Shown in pieces: positions 48,552-58,652 of a stretch of 61,950 bases of DNA. The translations under genes and the position numbers were made by a program. A model generated the notes under the pieces. The model was not told where the DNA came from, searched no databases, and worked only from the letters and a program-made list of their open reading frames with translations. Where the stretch lies: assembly GCA_009783555.1 (NCBI GenBank), contig WRDH01000012.1, forward strand, positions 1-61,950, given 5' to 3'. This stretch comes from Oscillospiraceae bacterium. Its GTDB lineage: Bacteria > Bacillota > Clostridia > Oscillospirales > Oscillospiraceae. Each line of letters begins with the position of its first letter. Within the stretch, counting starts at the first letter, position 1.

Positions 48552-49721
48552 ATGAGAATTTCCGAGCGAAAGGAATGTATTGCGATGCTTCTTGCGGGCG
48601 GGAGAGGGTCGAGACTCAAATCCCTGACCGAGCAAGTCGCGAAGCCGGCAGTCACATTTGGCGGAAAGTACAGGATAATTGACTTCCCGCTCACGAACTG
48701 TGTCCGCTCCGGAATCGACACGGTCGGAATAATGACTCAATACCAACCATTATTATTACATGAATACATCGGCAAAGGACAACACTGGGATCTCGACTTA
48801 CTGCACGGAGGGGTTTCAATCCTGCCTCCGCACAGCAAGCCCGGCAGCACCGCTTGGTACAGTGGAACTGCAAACGCGGTCTTTCAAAACCAAAACTTTA
48901 TCGAATCCTTCGCTCCGGAATACGTGCTGATACTTGCTGCCGACCACGTATACAAAATGAACTACAGAACAATGCTCGACTACCACAAGAGTGTAAACGC
49001 CGACTGTACAATTGCCGTCATCGAAGTGCCGCTTAAAGACGCAAACCGTTTCGGCATCTTAAACACGGCATCCGACGACAGCGTTATCGAATTTGAAGAA
49101 AAACCCGATAAACCAAAAAACAATCTTGCATCAATGGGAATATACATATTTAACTGGCGTACATTAAGAGAGTATCTCAATAATGACGAAATTGACACCG
49201 ACTCATCTCACGACTTCGGAGGCGATGTGCTTCCAGCTATGCTGCGTGACGGTCTTCGGCTTTTCGCGTACCGCTTCGACGGCTATTGGAAGGATGTCGG
49301 AACGGAAGAAAGCCTATGGCAGGCAAATATGGATTTGCTCGACGATTTGCACCTCGGTTTTGAGGACTGGCACATTCTTTCAAGATCCGAAGGCAGACCG
49401 CCGCATTTTATCTCGCCGACAGGCAGTATAAAAAACACCCTGATAACAGAAGGCTGTGAGATATACGGAAGTGTTGAAAACAGTATATTATCGGTAGGGG
49501 TTGTGGTGGAAGAAGGCGCGGTTGTAAAAGACAGCGTTATCATGGAAAACGCACGCATATGCAAAAACGCTACCGTCAACTATTCAATCCTTGATGAAGA
49601 AACCGTGGTGTCCGAAGATACCATTGCCGGAGAATCCCGCGAAATCGGCGGTAAGCTTAACGTCTACTCAAGAGGAACTGTCTTTAAGAAAAAAGTAACC
49701 GAAAGGAGGAGGAAGAAGTGA
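48552..49721 (+). CDS. glgC: glucose-1-phosphate adenylyltransferase, catalytic subunit
   Basis: GlgC makes ADP-glucose from ATP and glucose-1-phosphate, the committed step. The 389-residue protein shows the nucleotidyltransferase loop [38 protein letters not shown], the Asp-containing [20 protein letters not shown] and [15 protein letters not shown], then a left-handed beta-helix C-terminus ([15 protein letters not shown] and on). The residues for catalysis and sugar-phosphate binding are in place. It overlaps glgD by four bases (GTGA). Confidence 0.97.
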   Translation: MRISERKECIAMLLAGGRGSRLKSLTEQVAKPAVTFGGKYRIIDFPLTNCVRSGIDTVGIMTQYQPLLLHEYIGKGQHWDLDLLHGGVSILPPHSKPGSTAWYSGTANAVFQNQNFIESFAPEYVLILAADHVYKMNYRTMLDYHKSVNADCTIAVIEVPLKDANRFGILNTASDDSVIEFEEKPDKPKNNLASMGIYIFNWRTLREYLNNDEIDTDSSHDFGGDVLPAMLRDGLRLFAYRFDGYWKDVGTEESLWQANMDLLDDLHLGFEDWHILSRSEGRPPHFISPTGSIKNTLITEGCEIYGSVENSILSVGVVVEEGAVVKDSVIMENARICKNATVNYSILDEETVVSEDTIAGESREIGGKLNVYSRGTVFKKKVTERRRKK

Positions 49722-50830
49722 TAGGATTATGCCTTTCCGACCCTCATCCCGACCGAGCCGGTGACGGATGTCCGGTAAGAACACTCTCGGCGGCACGCTA
49801 TGCAGGCAGATACCGCCTTGTAGACTTTATGCTTTCTAATATGGTTAACTCAAAAATCTATTCTATAGGAATGATACTCAACAGTCATTACCAGTCTCTC
49901 ATAGGTCACATCGGTATGGGTAAAGACTGGGATTTGGCTCGTAAATCCGGCGGCGTAATGTTTTTTCCGCCATATTACGCAGACGATCGCCGAAGTGTTA
50001 ACAACGAACTCGACGGACCTCTGCAGAGAGCTGCGGAACATCTTGCAGAACAAAAAACGGAATTTCTGGTCCTTGCCGACAGCAGCATCGTATATAACAT
50101 GGACTACAGAAAAGCATTTGAAGCACATAAAAAAAGCGGCGCAGATATAACGGCAGTATACACAAAAAAGAAAATCACACCGGGAGAGCGCGAAAACACC
50201 GTATCCTTTGATTTGACAGAAAACGGAAGAGTCAGCGGCGTAGGGCTTGCACCTCCAAACGCCGGAACCATAAACGTATCGCTCGGCGCATATATTATGC
50301 ACAAGCGCCATTTCATTCAACTGACCGCAGGCGAGAAGAACTGCGGAATGCTCCGTTTCTCAAGAGTGTTGCTTGCAAATGCACTCGACCGTTTAGATGT
50401 AAATTCCTACGAATTCAAAGGATACTCCGCACATATATGCTCGGTCGAAACATTTTTCCACTACAACCTTGATATCATGGACGTGGATAACAGAAACGCA
50501 TTATTTGACTTTGAAGGCAGACAGATATTTACCAACCGCAGGGATTCATTACCCGCAAAATATGGAAAGAACGCCGAAATCAAAAACTCGCTGGTAGCCG
50601 ATGGCTGCCAAATCGACGGCACGGTTATAAACAGTACAATATGCCGTAATGTAAAGATAGCGCAAGGAGCGGTCATAAAAAACTGTGTACTCCAAGACGA
50701 CACGGTAGTAGAAAAAAATGCAACACTTGATTGTATAATCACCGACAACTCCGTATTAATTTCCGAAAACCGGAGCATGATGGGCTACAGAACATACCCG
50801 GTTTACATCGAACGAGGAAGAGTAATTTAG
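49718..50830 (+). CDS. glgD: GlgD, regulatory subunit of glucose-1-phosphate adenylyltransferase
   Basis: GlgD is the non-catalytic partner that raises GlgC activity in Bacillota. The start is GTG 49718-49720 behind GAAAGGAGGAGG. The 370-residue product keeps the fold ([38 protein letters not shown], beta-helix [16 protein letters not shown]). It lacks the GGRGSRL nucleotide loop: the N-terminus reads [16 protein letters not shown]. The catalytic aspartate segment reads [12 protein letters not shown] instead of [10 protein letters not shown]. The glgC-glgD order and overlap support a GlgCD hetero-complex. Confidence 0.95.
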   Translation: MIGLCLSDPHPDRAGDGCPVRTLSAARYAGRYRLVDFMLSNMVNSKIYSIGMILNSHYQSLIGHIGMGKDWDLARKSGGVMFFPPYYADDRRSVNNELDGPLQRAAEHLAEQKTEFLVLADSSIVYNMDYRKAFEAHKKSGADITAVYTKKKITPGERENTVSFDLTENGRVSGVGLAPPNAGTINVSLGAYIMHKRHFIQLTAGEKNCGMLRFSRVLLANALDRLDVNSYEFKGYSAHICSVETFFHYNLDIMDVDNRNALFDFEGRQIFTNRRDSLPAKYGKNAEIKNSLVADGCQIDGTVINSTICRNVKIAQGAVIKNCVLQDDTVVEKNATLDCIITDNSVLISENRSMMGYRTYPVYIERGRVI

Positions 50831-50870
50831 GAAAAGATTTTAACTTAATTAAAAACTGGAGGTTTTTACA

Positions 50871-52310
50871 ATGCCTAGGAAAAAGAAAATGAAGATTCTC
50901 AACGCAGTATCGGAAGCTGTGCCTTTTCTTGCCACAGGCGGAATGGGGCAAGTTGCAGGAGCACTCGCAAGCGTGCTTGCACAAAGCGATAAATCACTTG
51001 ACGTACGCGTGGTTACGCCGCTGTACGCAAAATTCCGCGATAAGTACGAACCTCAAATGAAGTTTCTCGGAGCTACCGAAATTCAGCTTGCCTGGCGGAC
51101 GCAGTATTGCGGCATATATGAACTCTCACACGATGGAGTTACATATTATTTTGTCGATAACAGGCATTATTTTGACAGGGAGAACGCATACGGATATGTA
51201 GACGACGGTGAAAGATTCGCGTTTTTCTGCAAGGCGGTATTCGCAGTTATCGATATCTCAAAATTCGTTCCCGATGTCATACACGCACATGACTGGCAAG
51301 CGGCTCTTGTGCCAATTTACCTGAAAACACATTTCTACGAAAAATACGGAAAAATCAGAACGGTACTTACAATACACAACATGGAATACCAGGGACAAAT
51401 GCCGGGCTATATCCTGTACGATGTGTTTGAGTTATCCGAAGAGGACAAAGACATTGTCTGGTACAATAACTGTATAAACCTTATGAAAGGCGCAATCATC
51501 TGCGTAGACAGATTTACAACAGTCAGCCCCTCCTATGCAGCAGAAATACAAATAGACGGCGGCTACGGGCTTGAACCGATAATCAGAGAAAACGCATATA
51601 AGCTCAGCGGCATAATTAACGGCATTGACACCTCTACATATGATCCTTCGACAGACCCGTTTCTCGGTAAAAATACATATTCTACAGAAAATCTCAAAGG
51701 GAAAGCAGCAAACAAAAAGAAGCTGCAAACATTTTTCAACCTGCCGAAAGCATCCCGTACAATGATTATATGCGTAGTTTCACGGCTGGTATCGCATAAA
51801 GGGATTGACCTGATTACATACATGCTCGATGACCTTCTTAAGCTGGATGTCCAGTTTATATTGCTGGGCACAGGAGATCCCGCCTATGAATACTTCTTTG
51901 AAGAAAAAGCATTCAGCAATCCGGACAAGGTTGCTGTCAGTATTGCCTTTAACCCTCACACCGCCACTATGCTATATGCCGGTTCTGATGTCCTGCTTAT
52001 GCCGTCACGCAGCGAACCATGCGGACTCGCTCAAATGATAGCCTGCAGGTATGGAACAATCCCGGTAATCCGAAAAACAGGCGGACTCGGTGATACAATA
52101 CAAGACTGCCGTCACGGAGACGGTAACGGCTTCGTATTTGAAGACTACACCTCCCATGCGTTATTAGACACAATAGTTGCAACACTTGACTTGTACACAA
52201 ATCACCAAAAAGACTGGACAAATCTGGTAAAAGCCGCAATGAACTCCGACTTCAGTTGGGACCATTCGGTGAAAGCCTATAGTAGTTTGTATAGAGAGTT
52301 GGAAGAGTAA
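50871..52310 (+). CDS. glgA: glycogen synthase (ADP-glucose)
   Basis: GlgA extends alpha-1,4-glucan chains from ADP-glucose. It is a GT5 enzyme of 479 residues. The N-terminal nucleotide-sugar loop reads ATGGMGQVAGALASVLA, a slight variant of the usual KTGGLGDV. Also seen are HAHDWQAALVPIYLKT, GIINGIDTSTYDP, SRLVSHKGIDLI and the C-terminal SRSEPCGLAQMIACRYGTIP with RKTGGLGDTI. A clear RBS (GGAGG, ten bases before ATG) follows a 40-base gap after glgD. The first residues MPRKKKMK are unusually basic for the family. Confidence 0.97.
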   Translation: MPRKKKMKILNAVSEAVPFLATGGMGQVAGALASVLAQSDKSLDVRVVTPLYAKFRDKYEPQMKFLGATEIQLAWRTQYCGIYELSHDGVTYYFVDNRHYFDRENAYGYVDDGERFAFFCKAVFAVIDISKFVPDVIHAHDWQAALVPIYLKTHFYEKYGKIRTVLTIHNMEYQGQMPGYILYDVFELSEEDKDIVWYNNCINLMKGAIICVDRFTTVSPSYAAEIQIDGGYGLEPIIRENAYKLSGIINGIDTSTYDPSTDPFLGKNTYSTENLKGKAANKKKLQTFFNLPKASRTMIICVVSRLVSHKGIDLITYMLDDLLKLDVQFILLGTGDPAYEYFFEEKAFSNPDKVAVSIAFNPHTATMLYAGSDVLLMPSRSEPCGLAQMIACRYGTIPVIRKTGGLGDTIQDCRHGDGNGFVFEDYTSHALLDTIVATLDLYTNHQKDWTNLVKAAMNSDFSWDHSVKAYSSLYRELEE

Positions 52311-52342
52311 ATGACAAATTGCATATATTAAATAGTAGTATT

Positions 52343-52389
52343 GCCTTCTTTGAGAAGAAGGTGACGCGCAGCGGCGGATGATGTTCAAT
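52343..52389. repeat. CCTTCTT hairpin repeat between glgA and the GH13 gene
   Basis: CCTTCTT-TGAG-AAGAAGG followed by GTGACGCGCAGCGGCGGATGA. It is the same architecture as 23160-23200 (hairpin, then GTCGCTGATAGCGACGGGTGA), with different bases in the stem. Confidence 0.75.
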
Positions 52390-52416
52390 TAAATTAACAA
52401 AGGAGTAATCCTGATA

Positions 52417-54225
52417 TTGTATATTTTTGACGAGAGTGACATTTATTTCAGAAGTCCGGGCGGTGCTGTAGAGGCACCGGGGAAGCTTACGCTTCAAATA
52501 AAATTGCGTAGGGGTGAGTCAAAAAACCCCCGCGTCGGAGTTTATCTTGATGGTTCTGCATCGAATGAATCCGCCATGGAATACGTCTGTGCGACAGGTG
52601 CTTATGATGTATATAAGCTGGATGTCAGCTTTGAAAAAGCAGGATTGTACTGGTATTATTTCGTGTGCGATTACGCGTGGGGTGCTTCCTTTACTGTCCC
52701 CGAACATGAAGGCGGTGCATTTCAAGTCACAGTTTACAACTTGGATGCGGCACAACCTGACTGGATATGGGGAGGCACAATATATCATATTGTCGTGGAC
52801 AGATTCCGCGGCGACGGTACAGTAAGGCTCGGACCCAATGCCGTACAAAGAAACGACTGGGGTGGTTGCCCGTATTTCCTCCCCGATGAAAAGGGCATTG
52901 TAAAAAACAACGATTTCTTTGGCGGTAATTTGTATGGAATTATAGAAAAACTGCCGTATCTTCAAGAACTTGGCGTTACATGTATATATTTAAGTCCGGT
53001 TTTTGAAGCTGATTCAAACCATAAATATGACACCGGCGACTTTATGAAAGTCGATGAGGCATTCGGCGGGGATGAAGCACTTGAAGAGCTCTGCAAAAAG
53101 GCAAGCAAATTCGGCATGAAGGTAATCCTCGACGGTGTTTTTAACCATGTCGGCAGCGACAGTATCTATTTTAACAGATATGGTAAGTACAACAGTGTAG
53201 GAGCTTATCAAAGCCGCCATTCCCCATATCGTGACTGGTTTATGTTTAATGACGACGGCACATACGAGGCATGGTGGGGAATTGAGTTACTTCCTTCTCT
53301 TAATAAGCAAAATAAAAAATACAGAGACTTTCTCTGCGGTAAAGATGGTGTCATAGCGCACTGGATGAAAAAAGGTATTTCCGGTTGGAGACTTGACGTA
53401 GTTGACGAAGTTCCGGATATATTACTCGATCCTCTATGTCAGGCGATGAGAAGAGAAAACAAAAACGTCTTTATTGCAGGAGAGGTTTGGGAAGATGCAT
53501 CACACAAAATCGCCTACAGCTACAGACGACGTTATTTCCTCGGCGGGCAACTGAGCTCCGTCACAAACTACCCGTTAAAGGATGCGATAATCGCATGTGT
53601 CAAAGACGGGAATGTGGCGACACTTGCATATACAATGGCGGCTCTTTGCAAAAATTACCCGAAGCATGTTCTCGATTCACTGATGAATATAGTAGGGACA
53701 CACGATACAATGCGTATTCTATCAGTGCTTAGCGGTGCGGATTACCCCGGCACCAAGCTTGAGATGTCACACTTCAAGCTATCCGAAAATGAGCTGAATC
53801 TCGCTAAAAAACGGCTCAAGCTCGCTGCGGCACTGCAGTTCACATTGCCGGGTGTACCGTGCTTATATTATGGTGACGAAGCAGGAATGGAAGGCGGCGC
53901 AGACCCCTTCAACAGAGTTTGCTACCCTTGGGGGAACGAGGATAACGACCTTCTTACCTACTACAAAAGACTTGCGTACATAAGAACAATGCAAAACGCA
54001 TTCAAAAACGGTGAATATACTCTTATTGAAGCGCGGGACGGACTCTTTGCATTTACAAGAGGAGAAGGCAGCAAGCGTGTAATGGTCGCGGTAAACGTTT
54101 CAGACGTCGATCGAAGAATCACCGGACATGAATTTAACTTCGACCTCCTAAAAGGAGCAAAAGCCGATGACATAATCATTAAATCTAATGAAGCAGGAAT
54201 ATACTATTTGGATAAATCCAAATAA
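52417..54225 (+). CDS. GH13 alpha-glucan hydrolase (neopullulanase/cyclomaltodextrinase-like)
   Basis: This 602-residue enzyme would cut alpha-1,4 (and possibly alpha-1,6) glucans or limit dextrins in the cytoplasm; there is no signal peptide. The start is TTG 52417-52419 after AAAGGAG. It has an N-terminal beta domain (about 1-115), then a GH13 barrel: YHIVVDRFRGDG, YLSPVFEADSNHKYDTGDF, LDGVFNHVGSDS, nucleophile in GWRLDVVDEVP, acid/base in FIAGEVWEDAS and the third acid in VGTHDTMRIL. The catalytic triad is complete. The N-terminal domain and conserved blocks fit GH13 subfamily 20/39 proteins. It lies between glgA and glgP, and probably takes the debranching role since no glgX is present here. 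Confidence 0.9.
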   Translation: MYIFDESDIYFRSPGGAVEAPGKLTLQIKLRRGESKNPRVGVYLDGSASNESAMEYVCATGAYDVYKLDVSFEKAGLYWYYFVCDYAWGASFTVPEHEGGAFQVTVYNLDAAQPDWIWGGTIYHIVVDRFRGDGTVRLGPNAVQRNDWGGCPYFLPDEKGIVKNNDFFGGNLYGIIEKLPYLQELGVTCIYLSPVFEADSNHKYDTGDFMKVDEAFGGDEALEELCKKASKFGMKVILDGVFNHVGSDSIYFNRYGKYNSVGAYQSRHSPYRDWFMFNDDGTYEAWWGIELLPSLNKQNKKYRDFLCGKDGVIAHWMKKGISGWRLDVVDEVPDILLDPLCQAMRRENKNVFIAGEVWEDASHKIAYSYRRRYFLGGQLSSVTNYPLKDAIIACVKDGNVATLAYTMAALCKNYPKHVLDSLMNIVGTHDTMRILSVLSGADYPGTKLEMSHFKLSENELNLAKKRLKLAAALQFTLPGVPCLYYGDEAGMEGGADPFNRVCYPWGNEDNDLLTYYKRLAYIRTMQNAFKNGEYTLIEARDGLFAFTRGEGSKRVMVAVNVSDVDRRITGHEFNFDLLKGAKADDIIIKSNEAGIYYLDKSK

Positions 54226-54316
54226 CATATTCAATATGTGCCAATTGCTCCCTTGACAGAAACCACAATTGATGCACGATTTGTGTCTGACAAAAACGAA
54301 AGGAATGTTCATTAAC

Positions 54317-56776
54317 ATGATAGAGAGAAGAAAAAAAGGCAAATCTTTACAGCTTGACTATAAGGACCCCAAGGTGTTTTCCATGTTGTTTCTTGATAAG
54401 CTTGAGGTCGTAAGAGGAATAACGATTGAAGATGCTACTGCCGACGACTGCTACATTGCGCTTTCGTCATTGATCAGAGACCAGATAATGAAGCAGTGGA
54501 CAAAGAGCAACATCCTTTTTGACAAAAAGGAAAAGAAAAAGCAAGTGTTTTACTTCTCACTTGAGTTTCTGCTCGGTCCGATGCTTGAGCGCAACATCAT
54601 GTCGCTCGGGCTTAAAGATGTTTGCAATAAATCACTTACAGATCTCGGACTTGACCCGCAGAAAATATATAATGTAGAGCTTGACCCGGGGCTTGGCAAC
54701 GGGGGGCTTGGCAGGCTTGCCGCATGTTTCCTGGACTCTCTTGCGTTTCTCGGTATCCCCGGAAACGGATGTACGATCCGCTACAAATATGGATTATTTG
54801 AGCAAAAAATAGTCGACGGATATCAGGTCGAAATGCCCGATAACTGGTTGAAAATCGAATCCGTTTGGGAGATTAAAAAACCACATAAAGCGGTGCTTGT
54901 TAAATACTATGGCAACATTAAGGAAGAAATGGTTAATGACCGGATGGTATTCACCCACGAAAACTACGAATCCGTTATCGCCATGCCATACGACATCCCG
55001 ATACCCGGTCATGAGAGCGGGACTGTTAACACTTTGAGATTATGGGGTGCGGAAGCAATACAGCAATTTGACTACGGTCAATTCTCAAGCGGCGACTATC
55101 TGAGTGCCGTTTCCCGTAAGTATTCTGCGGAAGCAATATCCGAAGTTCTATACCCCGATGATTCAAACTACCAGAACCAGATGCTAAGGCTAAAGCAACA
55201 ATACTTCTTTGTATCGGCAGGCTTAACCAGCATATTGACGCATTACAAAAAGAACTTCGGCGGCATAAAAAACATGGCTGATTTTGTTTCCGTCCACATC
55301 AATGACACGCATCCTGCGCTTGCGGTACCGGAGCTTATGCGTCTTCTGATGGACGAAGAAGGTCTGGGTTGGGACGATGCGTGGGAAGTGACAGTAAAAA
55401 CCATCTCCTTTACAAACCACACGGTAATGCCGGAAGCTTTGGAGCGTTGGTCGGAGAGTTCTTTCTCGGAGCTGCTTCCCCGTATATACATGATCGTCTG
55501 CGAAATCAACAGACGTTGGTGCGAACAACTCAACCAAAGATTTCACGGCGATATGGGAAGAGTCTCGAGAATGTCAATTATACAAAACGGTTCGATTGCT
55601 ATGGCATATCTTGCACTTGTCGGCAGCCACGCCATCAACGGAGTTGCGAAGGTACATAGTCAAATACTCAAAGAAGACTTGTTCCGCGACTTTTACGAGG
55701 TTTTCCCCGAACGTTTCACGAACATGACAAACGGTATTGCACACAGAAGATGGGTCAACAAAGCAAACCCGCAGCTTAGCGATCTCATTTCAAAGACAAT
55801 CGGAGATAGCTGGATTAAAGAGCCCCTAAAGCTTAGTCTTCTGGATGATAAGGGCGCAGTACGTGATAAGGCGTTCCTTGAAAAATTGCGCGAGATTAAA
55901 CGTGAGAAGAAAATACAACTGGCAGAGTATATTAAGGAACACAACGAGATTGTCGTAAATCCCGATTCTATCTTTGATGTTCAGGTAAAACGGATTCATG
56001 CATATAAACGTCAACTGCTTCTGCTGCTTAACATCGCAAATATGTACTTCGATATTCTCGACAATCCGAACATCGATTTTGTACCAAGGACTTTCATTCT
56101 TGCAGGCAAGGCTGCTCCGAGCTACCATTTTGCCAAAGAAATCATTAAGTTCACTTCTGTACTGGGTGACAAGATCAACAACGACCCGCGTGTCAAGGAT
56201 TTGATAAAAGTAGTCTTCCTGGAGAACTATCGTGTTTCGCTTGCAGAAAAGATTTTCCCGGCAACAGATTTGAGCGAACAGATTTCAACCGCAGGTAAAG
56301 AGGCTTCAGGTACAGGTAACATGAAGTTTATGATGAACGGTGCGGTAACTATTGGTACATACGACGGTGCTAATATTGAGATTTTCGAGGCTGTGGGCAA
56401 GGGTAATTATATTTCATTCGGTCTAACTGTTCCCGAAGTCTTTGAGCTGCAAAGAAATCAGAGTTACAACAGCCGCGAGTTCCTCTCACGCCATACAAGG
56501 CTCAAGCGGATAGTACATGATTTTATCAACTCCGACTGGAGAGATGCGCTAAGAGCGGATTTCCCCTACATCTTCGACTCTTTGCAGACTCACAACGATG
56601 AGTATTTCGTCCTAAAAGACTTCGACTCGTATATAAAGGCACAAAAAGAGGCCTCCGCTTTGTATAAGGACACCGAAACGTGGTCACAAATGGCCGCAAT
56701 GAACATTGCTCATTCAGGCTGCTTCTCAAGCGACGAGGTAATAAAGAAGTATGCGAAAGAAATATGGCATGTTTGA
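54317..56776 (+). CDS. glgP: glycogen/maltodextrin phosphorylase
   Basis: GlgP releases glucose-1-phosphate from glycogen chain ends using PLP. The ATG at 54317 is preferred; an ATG four codons upstream directly abuts GAAAGGA, and earlier TTG/ATG codons lack a ribosome site. The family blocks are complete: VFYFSLEFLLGPMLERNIMS, DPGLGNGGLGRLAACFLDSL, HINDTHPALAVPELMRLL, TFTNHT-like ISFTNHTVMPEALERW, QVKRIHAYKRQLL and the PLP lysine region EQISTAGKEASGTGNMKFMM (Lys near 650). Length, about 819 residues, is normal. Its stop lies about 30 bases before a structured repeat (56808-56942). Confidence 0.97.
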   Translation: MIERRKKGKSLQLDYKDPKVFSMLFLDKLEVVRGITIEDATADDCYIALSSLIRDQIMKQWTKSNILFDKKEKKKQVFYFSLEFLLGPMLERNIMSLGLKDVCNKSLTDLGLDPQKIYNVELDPGLGNGGLGRLAACFLDSLAFLGIPGNGCTIRYKYGLFEQKIVDGYQVEMPDNWLKIESVWEIKKPHKAVLVKYYGNIKEEMVNDRMVFTHENYESVIAMPYDIPIPGHESGTVNTLRLWGAEAIQQFDYGQFSSGDYLSAVSRKYSAEAISEVLYPDDSNYQNQMLRLKQQYFFVSAGLTSILTHYKKNFGGIKNMADFVSVHINDTHPALAVPELMRLLMDEEGLGWDDAWEVTVKTISFTNHTVMPEALERWSESSFSELLPRIYMIVCEINRRWCEQLNQRFHGDMGRVSRMSIIQNGSIAMAYLALVGSHAINGVAKVHSQILKEDLFRDFYEVFPERFTNMTNGIAHRRWVNKANPQLSDLISKTIGDSWIKEPLKLSLLDDKGAVRDKAFLEKLREIKREKKIQLAEYIKEHNEIVVNPDSIFDVQVKRIHAYKRQLLLLLNIANMYFDILDNPNIDFVPRTFILAGKAAPSYHFAKEIIKFTSVLGDKINNDPRVKDLIKVVFLENYRVSLAEKIFPATDLSEQISTAGKEASGTGNMKFMMNGAVTIGTYDGANIEIFEAVGKGNYISFGLTVPEVFELQRNQSYNSREFLSRHTRLKRIVHDFINSDWRDALRADFPYIFDSLQTHNDEYFVLKDFDSYIKAQKEASALYKDTETWSQMAAMNIAHSGCFSSDEVIKKYAKEIWHV

Positions 56777-56807
56777 TTGATGGGTGCTTGTTGGGCTTGG
56801 GAAGGTG

Positions 56808-56942
56808 CTTGCGGGACTTTGGGGTTGTAAATTACAATTCCCTACCGCCAGGAGTGCACGTCCTGTGCACACTGACGGCGCTACACCGTCCATGGTTCCG
56901 CGTGAAGAAATTGCAATTTACAACCCCAAAGCCCCACTGCGC
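56808..56942. repeat. structured inverted-arm element, copy B
   Basis: Inverted arms of about 33 bases share GGGxCTTTGGGGTTGTAAAT on the left and its complement on the right. They enclose a core with CTACCGCCAG, a perfect GTGCAC/GTGCAC hairpin, an ACGG/CCGT stem and GAAGAAATT. The core matches the minus strand of 22423-22545. It fills half of the 259-bp glgP-malQ gap; the rest shows nothing recognisable. Confidence 0.78.
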
Positions 56943-57035
56943 ACAGGCATCATATTGCAAAACAGTTAGCTAAAAATTGGTGGCATACCAATGGTTCGTA
57001 GATGGTGAATAGTATTTTATAAATGAGGTTATTTT

Positions 57036-58625
57036 ATGTTACTTAAACGTAAGTTCCCACGTTCTTCCGGTGTTTTGATGCCACTCCCCTCACTCCACGG
57101 TCCTTTTGGTATCGGGGTTATGGGAGCGGAGGCTTATGAGTTTATCGACTTTCTTGTAAGTGCCGGATTTCACGCATGGCAGGTGCTGCCTGTTGAGCAA
57201 GCTAGAATGTATTGCAGTTCTCCGTATAGTTGTTTGTCAGCTTTTGCGGGGGAGCCTATGTTGATAGATCCTAGGATGCTGCTTACTATGGGGCTTATTA
57301 CTGAGGATGAGTTAGCTGAACGGATGCTTGATATGAGTGATTCTTATATTGAGTATGAGATTATTCGGAATAAGCAGTTGCATCTTTTGAGGATTGCTTT
57401 TTCACGTCGGTCGCGTCAGCATGATGCTGCTTATAAAGAGTATAATCCTTTTTGGCTTGATGAGTACGCTCTCTTTATATCACTAAAGCATTTCAATGAC
57501 TTGCAAGCATGGTATCAGTGGGAGGATGAGGGGCTTCGCAGCCACGATGAGAAGGTTTTGAGTGAATACCGCAAAGAACATGGTGAGGATATCGAGTTCC
57601 ATAAATTTGTGCAATGGCTTTTTTATGTGCAGTGGGAAACGCTCCGGACTTATGCAGCAGAGAGGGGTATATCCATAATTGGCGATATGCCGATTTATCT
57701 GGCGGATGATAGTGCGGAAGTTTGGAGCAGACGGGAATTATTTAATGCCGGTGCTGACGGGAAGTTAGAATCAATAGGCGGAGTGCCACCGGATTATTTT
57801 TCGCCCACCGGGCAGCGTTGGGGCAATCCCATATATAATTGGGATTTGATGAAAAAGGATAAGTATAGATGGTGGATAAACCGTTTAAGAGCTTCGCTCA
57901 GGAGATATGATGTGGTTCGTTTGGATCATTTCAGAGGGTTTGAAAGCTATTGGCGCATACCGGGGGGTGCTAAAACAGCAAAAAGAGGTAAGTGGACAAA
58001 AGGTCCCGGAATAGAACTGTTCAGAGCACTGGAAAGGTCACTTGGAAAGCTGTCATTGTCTGTAATTGCAGAGGATTTGGGATTCATCGGTAAAGATGTC
58101 GTGCAGCTAATAAGCGACACCGGATTTCGATGTATGCGTGTCTTGCAGTTTGCTTTTGATGACGAGGGCGTCCATATGCCGCACAACTTACCCGAAGAGT
58201 CCGTTGCATATACAGGCACTCACGATAACACTACAATGCTGGCATGGCTTTTTAGTCTTGACCCCGAAGAGCGTGAAAGAGTGCTTTTTTATACAAACTT
58301 TCAAGGCGACTGGACAGTCGGCGGGCCAAACTGCGGTGTTTTAAAAGCGTGGATGCACACGTTATTTATGACGCGCTCATCAATAATAGTTGTGCCAATC
58401 CAAGACCTGCTCGGTTATGGAGCGGACACCCGTATAAACACCCCCGGTACCCCCTCCGGCAACTGGAGGTTCAGAATAAGAGAAGGAGTCCTCTACGAAA
58501 TTGATGCAGGCTTCTATACTGCTCTCCATAAAGCTTACCAAAGAGAAGATCAGTTAAAAAAATACAAGCCAAGAAAGAAAAAAGAGAAGAGTTCTCCTAA
58601 AGAATATGAAAGGACAACCGGTTAA
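57036..58625 (+). CDS. malQ: 4-alpha-glucanotransferase (amylomaltase)
   Basis: MalQ moves glucan chains between maltodextrins, turning short ends left by phosphorylase into longer ones. The GH77 blocks are present over 529 residues: RSSGVLMPLPSLHGPFGIG, AWQVLPVEQARMYCSSPYS, IGDMPIYLADDSAEVW, GGVPPDYFSPTGQRWGNPIY, nucleophile in VVRLDHFRGFESYWRIP, acid/base in VIAEDLGFIG and TGTHDNTTMLAW. The substrate loop reads RMYCSSPYSCLSAFAGEP where GYGDSPYQSFSAFAGNP is usual. The lysine-rich tail (KKYKPRKKKEKSSP) is unusual for the family. The first 700 bases use more T-ending codons than the upstream glg genes. Confidence 0.95.
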   Translation: MLLKRKFPRSSGVLMPLPSLHGPFGIGVMGAEAYEFIDFLVSAGFHAWQVLPVEQARMYCSSPYSCLSAFAGEPMLIDPRMLLTMGLITEDELAERMLDMSDSYIEYEIIRNKQLHLLRIAFSRRSRQHDAAYKEYNPFWLDEYALFISLKHFNDLQAWYQWEDEGLRSHDEKVLSEYRKEHGEDIEFHKFVQWLFYVQWETLRTYAAERGISIIGDMPIYLADDSAEVWSRRELFNAGADGKLESIGGVPPDYFSPTGQRWGNPIYNWDLMKKDKYRWWINRLRASLRRYDVVRLDHFRGFESYWRIPGGAKTAKRGKWTKGPGIELFRALERSLGKLSLSVIAEDLGFIGKDVVQLISDTGFRCMRVLQFAFDDEGVHMPHNLPEESVAYTGTHDNTTMLAWLFSLDPEERERVLFYTNFQGDWTVGGPNCGVLKAWMHTLFMTRSSIIVVPIQDLLGYGADTRINTPGTPSGNWRFRIREGVLYEIDAGFYTALHKAYQREDQLKKYKPRKKKEKSSPKEYERTTG

Positions 58626-58652
58626 CTCTTAACTATTTTTGAGGTTTGTACT

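Noticed and set aside
49718-50830. GlgD read as a second active adenylyltransferase
   Set aside because: The GGRGSRL nucleotide loop and the catalytic aspartate segment are missing, as expected for the regulatory subunit.
58626-58652. M-box magnesium riboswitch before mgtA
   Set aside because: Only 27 bases separate malQ and mgtA, far too short for an M-box.
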